A stretch of 64,000 nt of DNA from Legionella sp. PATHC035. GTDB taxonomy: Bacteria; Pseudomonadota; Gammaproteobacteria; Legionellales; Legionellaceae. This document shows positions 49,006 to 57,866 of this stretch, piece after piece (position 1 is the stretch's first letter; each line of letters begins with the position of its first letter). The notes beneath the pieces were generated by a model that worked only from the letters and a program-made list of their open reading frames with translations, did not search any database and had not been told where the DNA came from. Location of the stretch: assembly GCF_026191115.1 (NCBI RefSeq), contig NZ_JAPHOT010000001.1, forward strand, positions 3,635,290 to 3,699,289, read 5' to 3'. The position numbers and the translations under genes are program-made.

Positions 49006-49302
49006 CTAGGATGGACGTATCGCTAAAGTTGCTTTAGAGAGAACTTCGGCTTCTTGAGTTGAGCAGTATTTTGAATTGTACTCAAATAGGGCAAACCAAG
49101 TTGACGGATTGATCACTGAGTAAGAGCCATCAACCAATTCAAATCTATCGTTAAACTTTTTTACGGCATCCTCTAAACCTAGTACTATCGGAACGGCGAG
49201 TGCAACCCAGTTCCAATAAATTTCTATAAACTCGGGACTCTCAGAACTATTACACTCCTCAAGCTGGTTTTTTTCTGAGTTCATTTTAAAAAATCGGGTC
49301 AT
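49006..49302 (-). CDS. Hypothetical small protein
   Basis: A 98-residue protein without recognised domain. A hydrophobic stretch WNWVALAVPIVLGLEDAVKK in the middle could be one membrane helix or a buried helix. No good ribosome site is seen before the ATG at 49302 or the alternative at 49284. It is flanked by non-coding DNA. Confidence is limited to the intact frame and reasonable composition. Confidence 0.4.
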   Translation of the reverse strand: MTRFFKMNSEKNQLEECNSSESPEFIEIYWNWVALAVPIVLGLEDAVKKFNDRFELVDGSYSVINPSTWFALFEYNSKYCSTQEAEVLSKATLAIRPS

Positions 49303-49511
49303 GATCAGCTGGTTGTTAAAAAAAATTAAAGAAATTTAACATATAGCTTTTTATAATTCCATGAATAGATATTAATCCACTCTGGAAAAAGACTTTTAGT
49401 GTTCATTAATTATTCGTTAAAAAACTGAAAGAACCAAGTGTCATCATCAAGAATTAGGCTTAATGAGAGACCGGGGCGCTTATTAACATAAATAGGATAG
49501 TATTGCTTTCT

Positions 49512-49700
49512 TCATTTTTCTTCCTTTTTATCCAACTGATGAGCATCTAGATATCGTTCCTGACGTTCATTTTCTTGTTTCTCTATCTGTTTTTCTTTTT
49601 TGCTTCTTCCAAACTTAATTCGATTTTCTGTAGCTTTCTTTTCTTTTGTCAAACGAATTTTAGCCTTTCTTTTTTTATTAAGATTAATGATGTCTGCCAT
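49512..49700 (-). CDS. DUF4169-like small basic protein
   Basis: 62 residues, extremely rich in Lys, Glu and Arg. It opens MADIINLNKKRKAKIR and continues ENRIKFGRSKKEKQI, matching the short DUF4169 family (NLxxxRKxxxR ... NRxxFGRTK). GAGAG lies four bases before the ATG. The family has no known function; the protein is probably cytosolic and may bind nucleic acid, which is a guess. Confidence 0.75.
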   Translation of the reverse strand: MADIINLNKKRKAKIRLTKEKKATENRIKFGRSKKEKQIEKQENERQERYLDAHQLDKKEEK

Positions 49701-49968
49701 AGCTCTCTCTATCCAATATGATATTTATACTATAGCGCATAGAGTACTCGGAAATCATCTAAATGACATGCTTGTATGACATTGCTGGCAGCTCTGAAAA
49801 GATTTGATATAAAAAAATACGCTCCTAAAGGTTACAGGGTACAAAAAAAGGTGACTATCCCAAATTATTCAACCATCATTTAAAAGTTGTTTTAACTTTT
49901 CCATGAAGCATTTTGCTTTTGGATTATAAAATACACATAATGAACAGCATGGGATCATTGTATTTTGT

Positions 49969-51225
49969 ATGAAAGACGTCGAACTATTAGATATTGCCCG
50001 AAAAGCATGTGCGTACGCTAGGAAAAATATAAAACAAAGCGGAACCACACCTGAAGTAGAATTCTATAAGGAGAATGCAGCTTTATTTAAGGAAGACATG
50101 GCTGCAAAAAGAAAAAAAGAACTGAAAGATAAATATCCTGAGAGGTATAAACAATTTGAAAATGAGGGGAATGATGAAAGTAAAATATTTAGCCGTTTAG
50201 AATTTTGGGATACGACTGTACTTGAGAAACAAGTAGCTGAGATGCGGGGACAAGCGCAACAATTATGGAAAGCTTTTTGTGCAAAAAAAGGTATTAGTTT
50301 AAAATCTGAGCACGGTGAGTCCGTTAGAAGGCATGCTTTAGAATACCATTTCTTAAAGAAAGAGATAGGTAATTGCGGGGAATTTAGCAGACTGGCCTTT
50401 AATTATATTCAACAAAACTATCCTGAAAAGCTTGATGATATGAACCTTCATGTCCTTGGGGTTCATGGTAACAACCATGTGGTAGTTAGTTTGGGCAGTG
50501 ATGAAGATAGGGTTATATGTGATCCTTCATTGGATCTTGTTTTTAAATTAAAAGATGAGTCCGAGAAATTGTATGATTTTTTTTATTCTGGAGGGAAGAA
50601 TAAATATATTCGAAGTTATTCCTCAGATCCTCAATTAATAACCCTAGATCCTGACCTTATAAAATTGGACATAGATTCCAAAGAAGGAAGGCTTCCTCAA
50701 GAAGAAATAGATGAGATATATCAATTAGGAAAGGAATTAGAACAATCTAAGGATTTGCCAGTCAAACGAGTGCCGACTGTTGAAAAGAAGCTCGTGCAGC
50801 AGGAATCTTTTAAAGAAATTTGTGAGAGAGCAATCAATGCTAAGTATAGGAAACCATCAGAAACCTCCCATCCTAACGAAAGGCTCATATATGCTTTACA
50901 AAAATACATTCAAACAAGAGCTAAAGAGGCGAAAGTTGTCTCAGATGGTGAAGTTTCCTATGACGAGACGAACACTAATCCCCATCCTTTAGCTAAATAC
51001 AAATATAAAATTATGTGGTGGAAATCACAGTATACCGCTAAAGACAAGATATGTACGGCACAAAAGGTAATCGACATATTAAATAGTCCTGGCAAAGATA
51101 CCATTACAGAACATGAATTAGAGATCCTCAAGGATGGTCGTCTTGGTTCAGATACCGGGCAATTTCTCAGTATCTTAGAGGAACTTTGTGAAAGACAGAA
51201 TAAATTGCAAGTAAAAGGCTCCTGA
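49969..51225 (+). CDS. Transglutaminase/papain-fold-like protein, candidate effector
   Basis: A 418-residue soluble protein. A Cys-His-Asp set with transglutaminase-like spacing is visible: Cys136 in IGNCGEFSRLAFNYI at a helix start, His170 in GNNHVVVSLG and Asp185 in RVICDPSLDL, where CDP matches the usual vDPT end of the core. The first 130 residues are charged helices; the C-terminal 170 residues contain another helical region (AQKVIDILNSP, FLSILEELCERQNKLQ). No signal peptide and no nearby partner gene. Cysteine protease, deamidase or transglutaminase activity on host proteins is inferred from the triad. There is no clear ribosome site before the ATG. Confidence 0.6.
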   Translation: MKDVELLDIARKACAYARKNIKQSGTTPEVEFYKENAALFKEDMAAKRKKELKDKYPERYKQFENEGNDESKIFSRLEFWDTTVLEKQVAEMRGQAQQLWKAFCAKKGISLKSEHGESVRRHALEYHFLKKEIGNCGEFSRLAFNYIQQNYPEKLDDMNLHVLGVHGNNHVVVSLGSDEDRVICDPSLDLVFKLKDESEKLYDFFYSGGKNKYIRSYSSDPQLITLDPDLIKLDIDSKEGRLPQEEIDEIYQLGKELEQSKDLPVKRVPTVEKKLVQQESFKEICERAINAKYRKPSETSHPNERLIYALQKYIQTRAKEAKVVSDGEVSYDETNTNPHPLAKYKYKIMWWKSQYTAKDKICTAQKVIDILNSPGKDTITEHELEILKDGRLGSDTGQFLSILEELCERQNKLQVKGS

Positions 51226-51385
51226 TCAGGTGATCTTTATTAGAATTCTCTTAAGTTAAGAATTTATTTATAAAAAGCACTTGCTCAGAAAATATACCAA
51301 CCCAACCTGATATTTTTTATATCCTAGCTTCGGATGCGATGAATTCTTTGTTTATTAAAATGGGCCATAAGGCCCATTTCTCAAG

Positions 51386-52519
51386 TTAAATTTTTAGTTT
51401 GGCGACACTGCCACTAAATCCTACTCCAAAGGAAATAAGCAATAGAGAACCATTTACCTTTTGCTGATTGATCAGTCTTTCCAGCATGAATCCTAAGGAA
51501 CAGGAAGATAGGTTGGCATAATTTTTAAGTATAAAATAAGAAACGGATATTTTGTCCATTTGATCATCGAGCATTAGACTTTTTTGCACGGCACTAATAA
51601 TTTTTTTACTTCCAGTATGGATTAAATAAAAATTAATATCCTCTTTTGTAAGATGGTCATTATTATGACTTATGGCTTGGCGTAATAACAACTCACTATA
51701 TCGTGCTCCACGTGCAGGAACCACTTTTCCCAAGGTATATTGGGGAAAGTTTTCATAACATGGAATCTTGCTTCCGCCTTCATTCATGCAGAGTATTTCA
51801 CTGTCTCTGGCATCAATATTGGTCAAGTGATAGGATTCAAAACTATCCTCTTGAGTTCCGTGACCTAATAGTATTGAAACGGCTCCATCACCGAATAAAT
51901 AGCTATTAATCAAATTATTTAATGCCATCTGCGCCTCTTTTTGTTCAGTAAGGTCCTGAATTTCCCTTATTTCACCAAAAGAAACTATAGACTTATTGGC
52001 AAGCACAGATGAAACCATGGCTGTATGGGTTTCAGCAACAGAAATAACTACATGTTTATGGGGGTGTGACTGTAAAAAGTAGGAGGCAATCTCAAAGGCC
52101 TTTATTAAAGCGCTGCATCCCTGGTTTTGCATGTTAATAATATTAATATCATGCGGCATCATATCATCATCCATCATAGAAATAAGCTCATATGCCATAC
52201 AGGGTAAAGGCCTTTCGGCAGTATTGGTGACTGCTATCAGTAAACCAACATCTAAATCGTGAGGAAATTGCGCTAAACATTTTCGGATAGAATTTGCGCC
52301 CAATTCATTGACACCCGACATCAGCTTACGTTGCTCTTCACCAGCTAAATATTGGGGATAATTTTCAACAACTGAATATCGTTTATCTATATCCATGGAT
52401 TGAAGCATATCAAGTACTTGCGTACTAAGATGTCCTGATGCTTTATCCAAAAGGTCTTTGCTTGCTACACACTGTTGAGGTAAATCAGATGCAACACTTA
52501 AAATCTCTAAAGAGCCCAT
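51386..52519 (-). CDS. Type III polyketide synthase / KAS III-like thiolase-fold enzyme
   Basis: 377 residues from the ATG at 52519 (GGGAG 8 bases upstream; the TTG five codons earlier overlaps it). The Cys-His-Asn triad of condensing enzymes is present: Cys about 135 in NMQNQGCSALIKAFE, His about 301 in YLIHTGSKKIISAV and Asn about 336 in LKNYANLSSCSLGFMLE. The SFGVGFSG loop near the end is the GFGPG equivalent. The spacing resembles chalcone-synthase-like and ketoacyl-CoA synthases. It condenses acyl-CoA or acyl-ACP units; the product is unknown. No tailoring genes are nearby, so it appears to work alone. Confidence 0.75.
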   Translation of the reverse strand: MGSLEILSVASDLPQQCVASKDLLDKASGHLSTQVLDMLQSMDIDKRYSVVENYPQYLAGEEQRKLMSGVNELGANSIRKCLAQFPHDLDVGLLIAVTNTAERPLPCMAYELISMMDDDMMPHDINIINMQNQGCSALIKAFEIASYFLQSHPHKHVVISVAETHTAMVSSVLANKSIVSFGEIREIQDLTEQKEAQMALNNLINSYLFGDGAVSILLGHGTQEDSFESYHLTNIDARDSEILCMNEGGSKIPCYENFPQYTLGKVVPARGARYSELLLRQAISHNNDHLTKEDINFYLIHTGSKKIISAVQKSLMLDDQMDKISVSYFILKNYANLSSCSLGFMLERLINQQKVNGSLLLISFGVGFSGSVAKLKI

Positions 52520-53222
52520 ACCATTTTCTCCCAATTAATGTTAACCAGGTTAGAAATAAGGTCTATGCAGTGATTTTATTTTTAATGATGTTGTTTTTAA
52601 GAATCAAAACTCGACACAGCCATCAACAACAATGAAATTGCCAACTAACCAGTTATATACATCAAACTGTTTCAACTAAATAACTCTTGATGGAAAACCA
52701 ACAAGTAGTATTTTTGAATGTAGCACATAATCAAACAAATTGTGCATCTGCTAACAAAAAAATTACAAAAATCTTAATTCAGTAAGCTCATAATGGATTT
52801 TAATCATTAAAATTCTTTTATAATCATCTCTGATCGAAAAAACAGACTTATTGAACCCAATACCCAAAAAATGATTTGCAGTGCAACATTTTTTTAAATC
52901 CAGCGAAATATTTGTTTCGTTCTAGCCATAAAAAGGCATTTTGATAGTTACAATCGTCGACATTGATCTCTTGCTCTTTCATCATCGATTTGTGAACGAC
53001 TGATGGCAAACATAGCTATTGTGATATTCTTTTCAGTCTATTATTCGCGTTTATCAAATAAAGGGGGCTAAGGTACGTGTCAATGTATAAACATTTTGTC
53101 TCCCCTTAAGGAGCCAGTTTTAAAGATTTTTGGTCCTATGGTTTGATGTTTGTTAGGTGTGCATTGAGGTACTATAACCTGGCGACATACCCAACTAGGC
53201 TGGCTCAACACATCGTTTGGGA
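52520..53222. other. 700-base gap without a convincing gene
   Basis: Mostly AT-rich non-coding sequence. A 45-codon minus-strand frame at 52848-52985 has protein-like composition (contains NAFLWLERNKYFAGFKKML) but no ribosome site, and may be a gene remnant. The last 170 bases, after a 'gggggctaaggtacgtg' word, look different in composition from the rest and may be a decayed mobile-element end; this could not be confirmed. Confidence 0.35.
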
Positions 53223-54389
53223 CTAGGGAAATCTTCCCGGGGGGAGCGGATTAACCCTCCTTAAGTTTTCACGCAGCTGGGAGAGTTCGTTAGTTCTGAC
53301 TTTATCAAGGTGCGCTAGGGCTGCCAAATCATAGACTGCACAGGCTGTCGCCCACCCCAGAACACCGGCTACAGGCTGCGTGGCCCCGCGAATCACAAAA
53401 TCAATGACTGGATTGCCAGAGTCCGAAATCGCCAAGGGAAACCAAGAGTCTTCCTTTCGGGTTCTAAAATTATAAAAGCCTAACTCCCGTGGCAAAGTTT
53501 TTTCTTTAAACGTAGGTAGCGGGTCAAATCCACGATCTTTCCGGCAATATTCATTGGCTACATGGACAGGTACATCGCGCTGCAAGATAGCTACTTTCCT
53601 CCAGGCAGCCTCCATAGCCACCCAATTTCGTGTGCTCAACCAGGTGTCGTAACCCTCAATATAATATTTTAGAGCTGTTTTGAGTGGGGTAAAATCAAAA
53701 TGTTTGGAACCCTTAGTCTCGACGCCATGTTGAATGTACGTCAAGCCATTCTTTTCGATATCCTCACAGCGTTTGAGCATCGCTGCTCTGGTTTCTGCGT
53801 CCATGTATTTTTCCAGCATACGGCACATGTGGGTGTCCTTTGCCCAGTAGGCGTATTCATATGCAGTGATGTTCTTAAATGTTCTACCCGAATAGTCAGT
53901 TAATGTGCCGCACTGTAATTGCAATTCAGGGTGCATATCGACTATTTTTTCTGCTCTATCCTGTTGTCCTGTTGCTGTATTCAACAACAATAAAGAGAGT
54001 AAATCGCCCAGTCGATTGGGTTGGAACAGCACATGTGGTCTTTTGTTTGTTCGTATCAGTGCGCTGATATCTTTATCGGTTTTGTGTTCTTTCTTTTTGA
54101 GATAGTCGCCAATTATTGTGAGAGTCTCGTTAGAAATGGTTTCGAAGTAGGGAAACTCATTCATTACATCAATTATCTCTTGGGGCAAGTCGTGAATCTC
54201 TGATAAATTACTTATCAATTCAAGTTGCTGATTGGGAAGCAAATGATGAAAATTCAAAAATTGATTTTTAATTTTATGGGGTATGCCTGCAAATGCATTA
54301 TTGTTCTGTTTCATTTGTTTGACAACCTTTGCATACAACGATTCAAAATGAGTACCTAATTCAGGCTTTTCAATTTTGTATTCTGCCAT
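53223..54389 (-). CDS. Ankyrin-like candidate effector
   Basis: About 388 residues from the ATG at 54389 (frame open to a GTG at 54401). The segment DLLSLLLLNTATGQQDRAEK, then ELQLQCGTLTDYSGRTFKN and ITAYEYAYWAKDTHMCRMLE resembles degenerate ankyrin-type repeats of the kind found in several Legionella proteins (the DYSGRTF...YEYAYWAKD block). The N-terminal 130 residues and C-terminal 150 residues have no recognised domain. No signal peptide; a moderately hydrophobic stretch near the end (PVAGVLGWATACAVYDLAAL) could touch a membrane. Effector status is inference from family style. Confidence 0.65.
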   Translation of the reverse strand: MAEYKIEKPELGTHFESLYAKVVKQMKQNNNAFAGIPHKIKNQFLNFHHLLPNQQLELISNLSEIHDLPQEIIDVMNEFPYFETISNETLTIIGDYLKKKEHKTDKDISALIRTNKRPHVLFQPNRLGDLLSLLLLNTATGQQDRAEKIVDMHPELQLQCGTLTDYSGRTFKNITAYEYAYWAKDTHMCRMLEKYMDAETRAAMLKRCEDIEKNGLTYIQHGVETKGSKHFDFTPLKTALKYYIEGYDTWLSTRNWVAMEAAWRKVAILQRDVPVHVANEYCRKDRGFDPLPTFKEKTLPRELGFYNFRTRKEDSWFPLAISDSGNPVIDFVIRGATQPVAGVLGWATACAVYDLAALAHLDKVRTNELSQLRENLRRVNPLPPGRFP

Positions 54390-54553
54390 GTCAAAACACA
54401 CTCAAGTGATATAGTTGGTGCAAATTGTATCATAAAATGTTCTTTATGTGTAAAATTTGACTATAAGGCCTGGAATTATTTCTTTTATGTGTCAGGAATT
54501 TATTTTTAAAACACCCATGAATATTCGATTCAATGATGAGAAAACTAGCAATC

Positions 54554-54895
54554 CTAGTAAGATTGGATCTCAATGTTGAGCATACGGCAAGCATTTAGGA
54601 TTTCTTCAACGCATAACTCATTATCATTAGAATAATAAAAGAAGTCCCTGTGGATGTTACTACTGATAGAATTTAACGAGCAGCCATAAATTGAGGAAAT
54701 AGCGCTCTGTCTGCCGTCAGAAAGACTCACTCTGTTGTAATCACTGGATAAAATGCAGGTCATTTCTGGGTTATTAGAAAAAATGGAAGTTAAAAAGAAT
54801 GAATTAAAACACTGACAAGCGAATACATCGTTATCAAACAATAAAAAAGCTGCAATCACTATCTTTAAAAAAGTATTTTTTAAAGTGAGTATCAT
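54554..54895 (-). CDS. Small putative secreted protein
   Basis: About 113 residues from the ATG at 54895. The start MILTLKNTFLKIVIAAFLLF is a possible signal peptide, followed by ACQCFNS and other Cys residues (six in the mature part), suggesting disulphides. No ribosome site is evident and no domain is recognised. It sits between the ankyrin-like gene and decayed genes, so it may itself be decaying. Confidence 0.4.
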   Translation of the reverse strand: MILTLKNTFLKIVIAAFLLFDNDVFACQCFNSFFLTSIFSNNPEMTCILSSDYNRVSLSDGRQSAISSIYGCSLNSISSNIHRDFFYYSNDNELCVEEILNACRMLNIEIQSY

Positions 54896-55117
54896 GATCA
54901 GTACCAAAGCAAATCCATTTTTTAAATTATAGAATACTGATGCTTATATTGTTCGTTTGTACTGCCTAAGGTTGCAATACGTTGTGGAAAAAATCCTACT
55001 TCTAGCTTTATGCGGTTCAATGAGGCATGTATTGAGGTTTACTCGTTACCTGCTCATCACAAAATTGCACTAAGCCCTCAATACTTCGAACTCTCCATAA
55101 CACCCATGCCCTCTGTA

Positions 55118-55606
55118 CTATATTATTCGAAATCTTGTGATGCGTTCAGTAGTTTCATTCGCCAATATTTTTTTAATTTGCTCGGTTATTAAAGAAAGTT
55201 GATCTTCTTTTTTAATAACAAAAACAGAATTAAGATAAGGTTTTTTACTCATTTGAGCGGCTAATATCAATGCCATATCATCGCCTTGAACCAATTTTAA
55301 CTTAGTAAACAAATAATCGATTCGTTCTTCTGCAATCCTTTTAAAATGGGAAAGTCTTCACTGGTCTGAAAATTGGGGAAAAGTTGCAGTATTATTTTAT
55401 GATATCCATAATTTATCTGTTTTTAACGTTGAAAAAAGAGATGGAGCATCGTTCAAGATCCAACTAAGCATCTCTTGGCTTTCCGATTCTAAAGCAACAT
55501 CAATTAGACTTTTGTCGGCTTGCAAATGATAACTGACTGACGCCCGGTTTCTTTTTATCCCGCTATGGCAGTTACTTATGTAGAATAAAATTTTGAAGGC
55601 ATGATT
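55118..55606 (-). pseudogene. Decayed ankyrin-like gene (at least two frameshifts)
   Basis: Three abutting minus-strand frames each read like protein and continue one another. Frame 1 (stop at 55397) contains HLQADKSLIDVALESESQEM then LSWILNDAP, an ankyrin-like helix pair. Frame 2 continues with KIILQLFPNFQTSEDFPILK. Frame 3, from about 55350 to 55118, contains RIAEERIDYLFTKLKLVQGD and QLSLITEQIKKIL. Joined, they give about 160 residues of one protein interrupted by at least two single-base shifts. There is no start codon in frame 1, so the 5' end is also lost. Confidence 0.6.
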
Positions 55607-55628
55607 TTAGCGCTACACTACCAAGCGA

Positions 55629-55962
55629 ATGGTATTAAGTGATAAGAATCCAAATCTTTGGTTGGGGGAAGTATCGTTAAAAATTTCTTTTGAACCTACT
55701 ACAGGTCTTGACTCCGCTATGACTCAAACGACATCCTTGGTAATGTCTGTTATGAGCCAATTAGGTCACTTTAGCTCGAGATATTAATAATATCCAAAAA
55801 AAATGAACCATCAGAGCTTGGCTTTGGTCAAATCGATTGTGGAACTAAAGCAAAAAATTGATTTATCCTTAACAGGAGGAAGTCGAAGCAAATAATTCAT
55901 TCAACGAGAGTCAAGTTGGTATGAATACCTCAAATCAGATGCTTGCGTGCAGGCATCTTTAA
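55629..55962 (+). pseudogene. Decayed gene remnant, plus strand
   Basis: A coding-like run from an ATG at 55629 contains NPNLWLGEVSLKISFEPTTG and AMTQTTSLVMSVMSQLGHFS, then meets a stop at 55785. A neighbouring frame bridges it (DINNIQKK). The original frame resumes after an eight-A run with NHQSLALVKSIVELKQKIDL, and a further shift near 55875 gives EEVEANNSFNESQVGMNTSN, ending at 55962. This is best read as one gene broken by several frameshifts. The family is not recognised. Confidence 0.5.
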
Positions 55963-56123
55963 CTTATTGCCCATAAAATAATTTATCTGGTATATTTGTG
56001 TATTCCGTGTTCGAATTCAAGCCCTTCGTTCAATTGATGTGCTAATTCAGTTTAGCTCCCGTAAGACTGGTTTTAGAAATTAACTGCAAATTAAAATCCG
56101 AAATAAATAAGCGAGAATTATAC

Positions 56124-57395
56124 ATGAAGCTGATGTCTGTTATTGGTATAAACCTTGAAATAACAAAATGGATAGTAACTGAGTCCAAATCTCCATTCGA
56201 TGAGGAGGATAATCTGTGTGTTTATGAATGTCCCAAATCAGAAGATGCTGAGCAGATGCTGGAAACAATACAATCAGCATTCGAAACAAATGATTCTATG
56301 GATTTTGATGGAAGAGAGCATGAATCCCCATTATGGGATTATTATTTGGATACGCATGGAAATTATGTGGTTGCATCCATGAAATTTTTGGAAAAATATT
56401 TTGATGGTAAAGTTGAGGAAGTTCATCATGAACCTAAATTTGATAAAGAGTTTTTCTTAATCGATAAGGTAATGAATGACGAGAATGAGTACTTGCGGCC
56501 CCGTTTGATTTTAGTACGTACCAATGAAAACTCAATAACAATTAAACGTATGGTACCGGAACAAATTGGGGAGCCCGATTTAATTGATTTTGCGGAAGAA
56601 TTTCTAGGAGCTGCTCCCTATAGTAAAAGGTATAAAGAGAGTACTGCACAGATAAAGGCAGCATACAGTTTTAATGGACTATTTTTACCTGGTGATAATT
56701 TTAATGTACTTTGGTTGCCTGCTAAACCTTATCAAGGACATGCGATGTATACAGCCTATGGTTGTTCGAGTCATAGGATTGCTAAAATGTTGGCAGCAAA
56801 AATTAGAGATGATAAAAAAATGAAAGAGATTCCACCTCTAAGTAATAGTGAACACATGACTATGGCGTGTGAGGGACCTATTTTACTGGTTTCAGGTGAT
56901 TACTTAGAACAAATTTATGGTAAACCCATTTATGTTCCTCTCATCAATGATTTGGTTAAGCAAGGCCTTGCAGATAAACAGGCGAAAGAGCGAGCTACTG
57001 TTGTAGATAAAGTTTATCTGGAATGGGATAAAAAAGCGCAATCAAAAAGTCAAACTCATCTTTTGAAATTACAAAACAAAACCACACCAACGTTCTTCGC
57101 ATCTCAAATAAGTTCAATTGGAAATAATAGTAAACCTCAGTGGGTATCTTCATCGAATGGTACAAGTGTTGTTCCAGCATCTAATACGCTTCTATCTCCT
57201 GGCACTTCTATTGAGAGGAATACTGTTGTTCCTCAACCCGATCCACTGCCGTATCCTTTTCCAGTGACCCAAAGTTCTACTCAGAATACAACAAAACTGG
57301 TTGCTCCGGGAGCTCAATCAATGTTCCATGTTTCTGATGAAGAAGAATCTTTAAAAGAACTTACTGAGGAAGAATTTTTGGGATTCTTCCAGTGA
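56124..57395 (+). CDS. Hypothetical protein with Ser/Thr/Pro linker and acidic C-terminus; candidate effector
   Basis: A 423-residue soluble protein that I do not recognise. Residues 1-310 look like a folded alpha/beta domain or two; a repeated theme may be present (GNYVVASMKFLEKYFDGK near 80-95 and PILLVSGDYLEQIYGKPI near 255-275). Residues about 315-395 are a low-complexity Ser/Thr/Pro/Asn linker. The last 20 residues are strongly acidic and end in a hydrophobic tail (EEESLKELTEEEFLGFFQ). Such Glu-rich C-termini are typical of Dot/Icm secretion signals. A strong terminator follows. No ribosome site is obvious. Confidence 0.65.
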   Translation: MKLMSVIGINLEITKWIVTESKSPFDEEDNLCVYECPKSEDAEQMLETIQSAFETNDSMDFDGREHESPLWDYYLDTHGNYVVASMKFLEKYFDGKVEEVHHEPKFDKEFFLIDKVMNDENEYLRPRLILVRTNENSITIKRMVPEQIGEPDLIDFAEEFLGAAPYSKRYKESTAQIKAAYSFNGLFLPGDNFNVLWLPAKPYQGHAMYTAYGCSSHRIAKMLAAKIRDDKKMKEIPPLSNSEHMTMACEGPILLVSGDYLEQIYGKPIYVPLINDLVKQGLADKQAKERATVVDKVYLEWDKKAQSKSQTHLLKLQNKTTPTFFASQISSIGNNSKPQWVSSSNGTSVVPASNTLLSPGTSIERNTVVPQPDPLPYPFPVTQSSTQNTTKLVAPGAQSMFHVSDEEESLKELTEEEFLGFFQ

Positions 57396-57436
57396 TAGAA
57401 AAATGGTCGTTCAATGCTCCAGATTCTAGTTTTGTT

Positions 57437-57475
57437 AAAAAGAGCTCAATACATTTAATTTATTGAGCTCTTTTT
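57437..57475 (+). terminator. Intrinsic terminator after the acidic-tail candidate effector
   Basis: Perfect 15-bp stem AAAAAGAGCTCAATA / TATTGAGCTCTTTTT with a 9-base loop and a U-run in the 3' arm, about 40 bases past the stop. The symmetry would also let it work on the minus strand. Confidence 0.9.
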
Positions 57476-57866
57476 AATTATCAATACATTCGACCCCTCC
57501 CTAATTTTTGCAATAAATGTCTGCCCCAGTTGAATCAATAGGCACTAAATTTCAGGTTATTCTCAATTTGCTACACCAATCGTAAAATAAATACAGCTTT
57601 GATATGGATTATTTTTTTTCTTCATTCTATGAATGCCTAAATCATTATAAACACGCTTGTAGATGATTTTATCGTAATGCAAAATTTGTCCAAGCCACCC
57701 AAGGTTCATGCTCCTGGGTAAATTATCACCCACATGGCATAATGGTTAAAATTAAATCACAGTGGTTTGATTGCGATTAAAAAATCAATTTAAAATTTTT
57801 TTTATGCAGGCTCTATAATCCTTATGAGCATGACAAGTCAAAATGGGGCAGGGAGCATGGTGTACT
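57476..57866. other. Intergenic region with a candidate promoter near its end
   Basis: About 390 AT-rich bases without coding signal. A perfect TATAAT at 57814-57819 lies about 50 bases before the LRR gene start, with a TTTAAA-like -35 at a long 19-base spacing. Confidence 0.35.
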
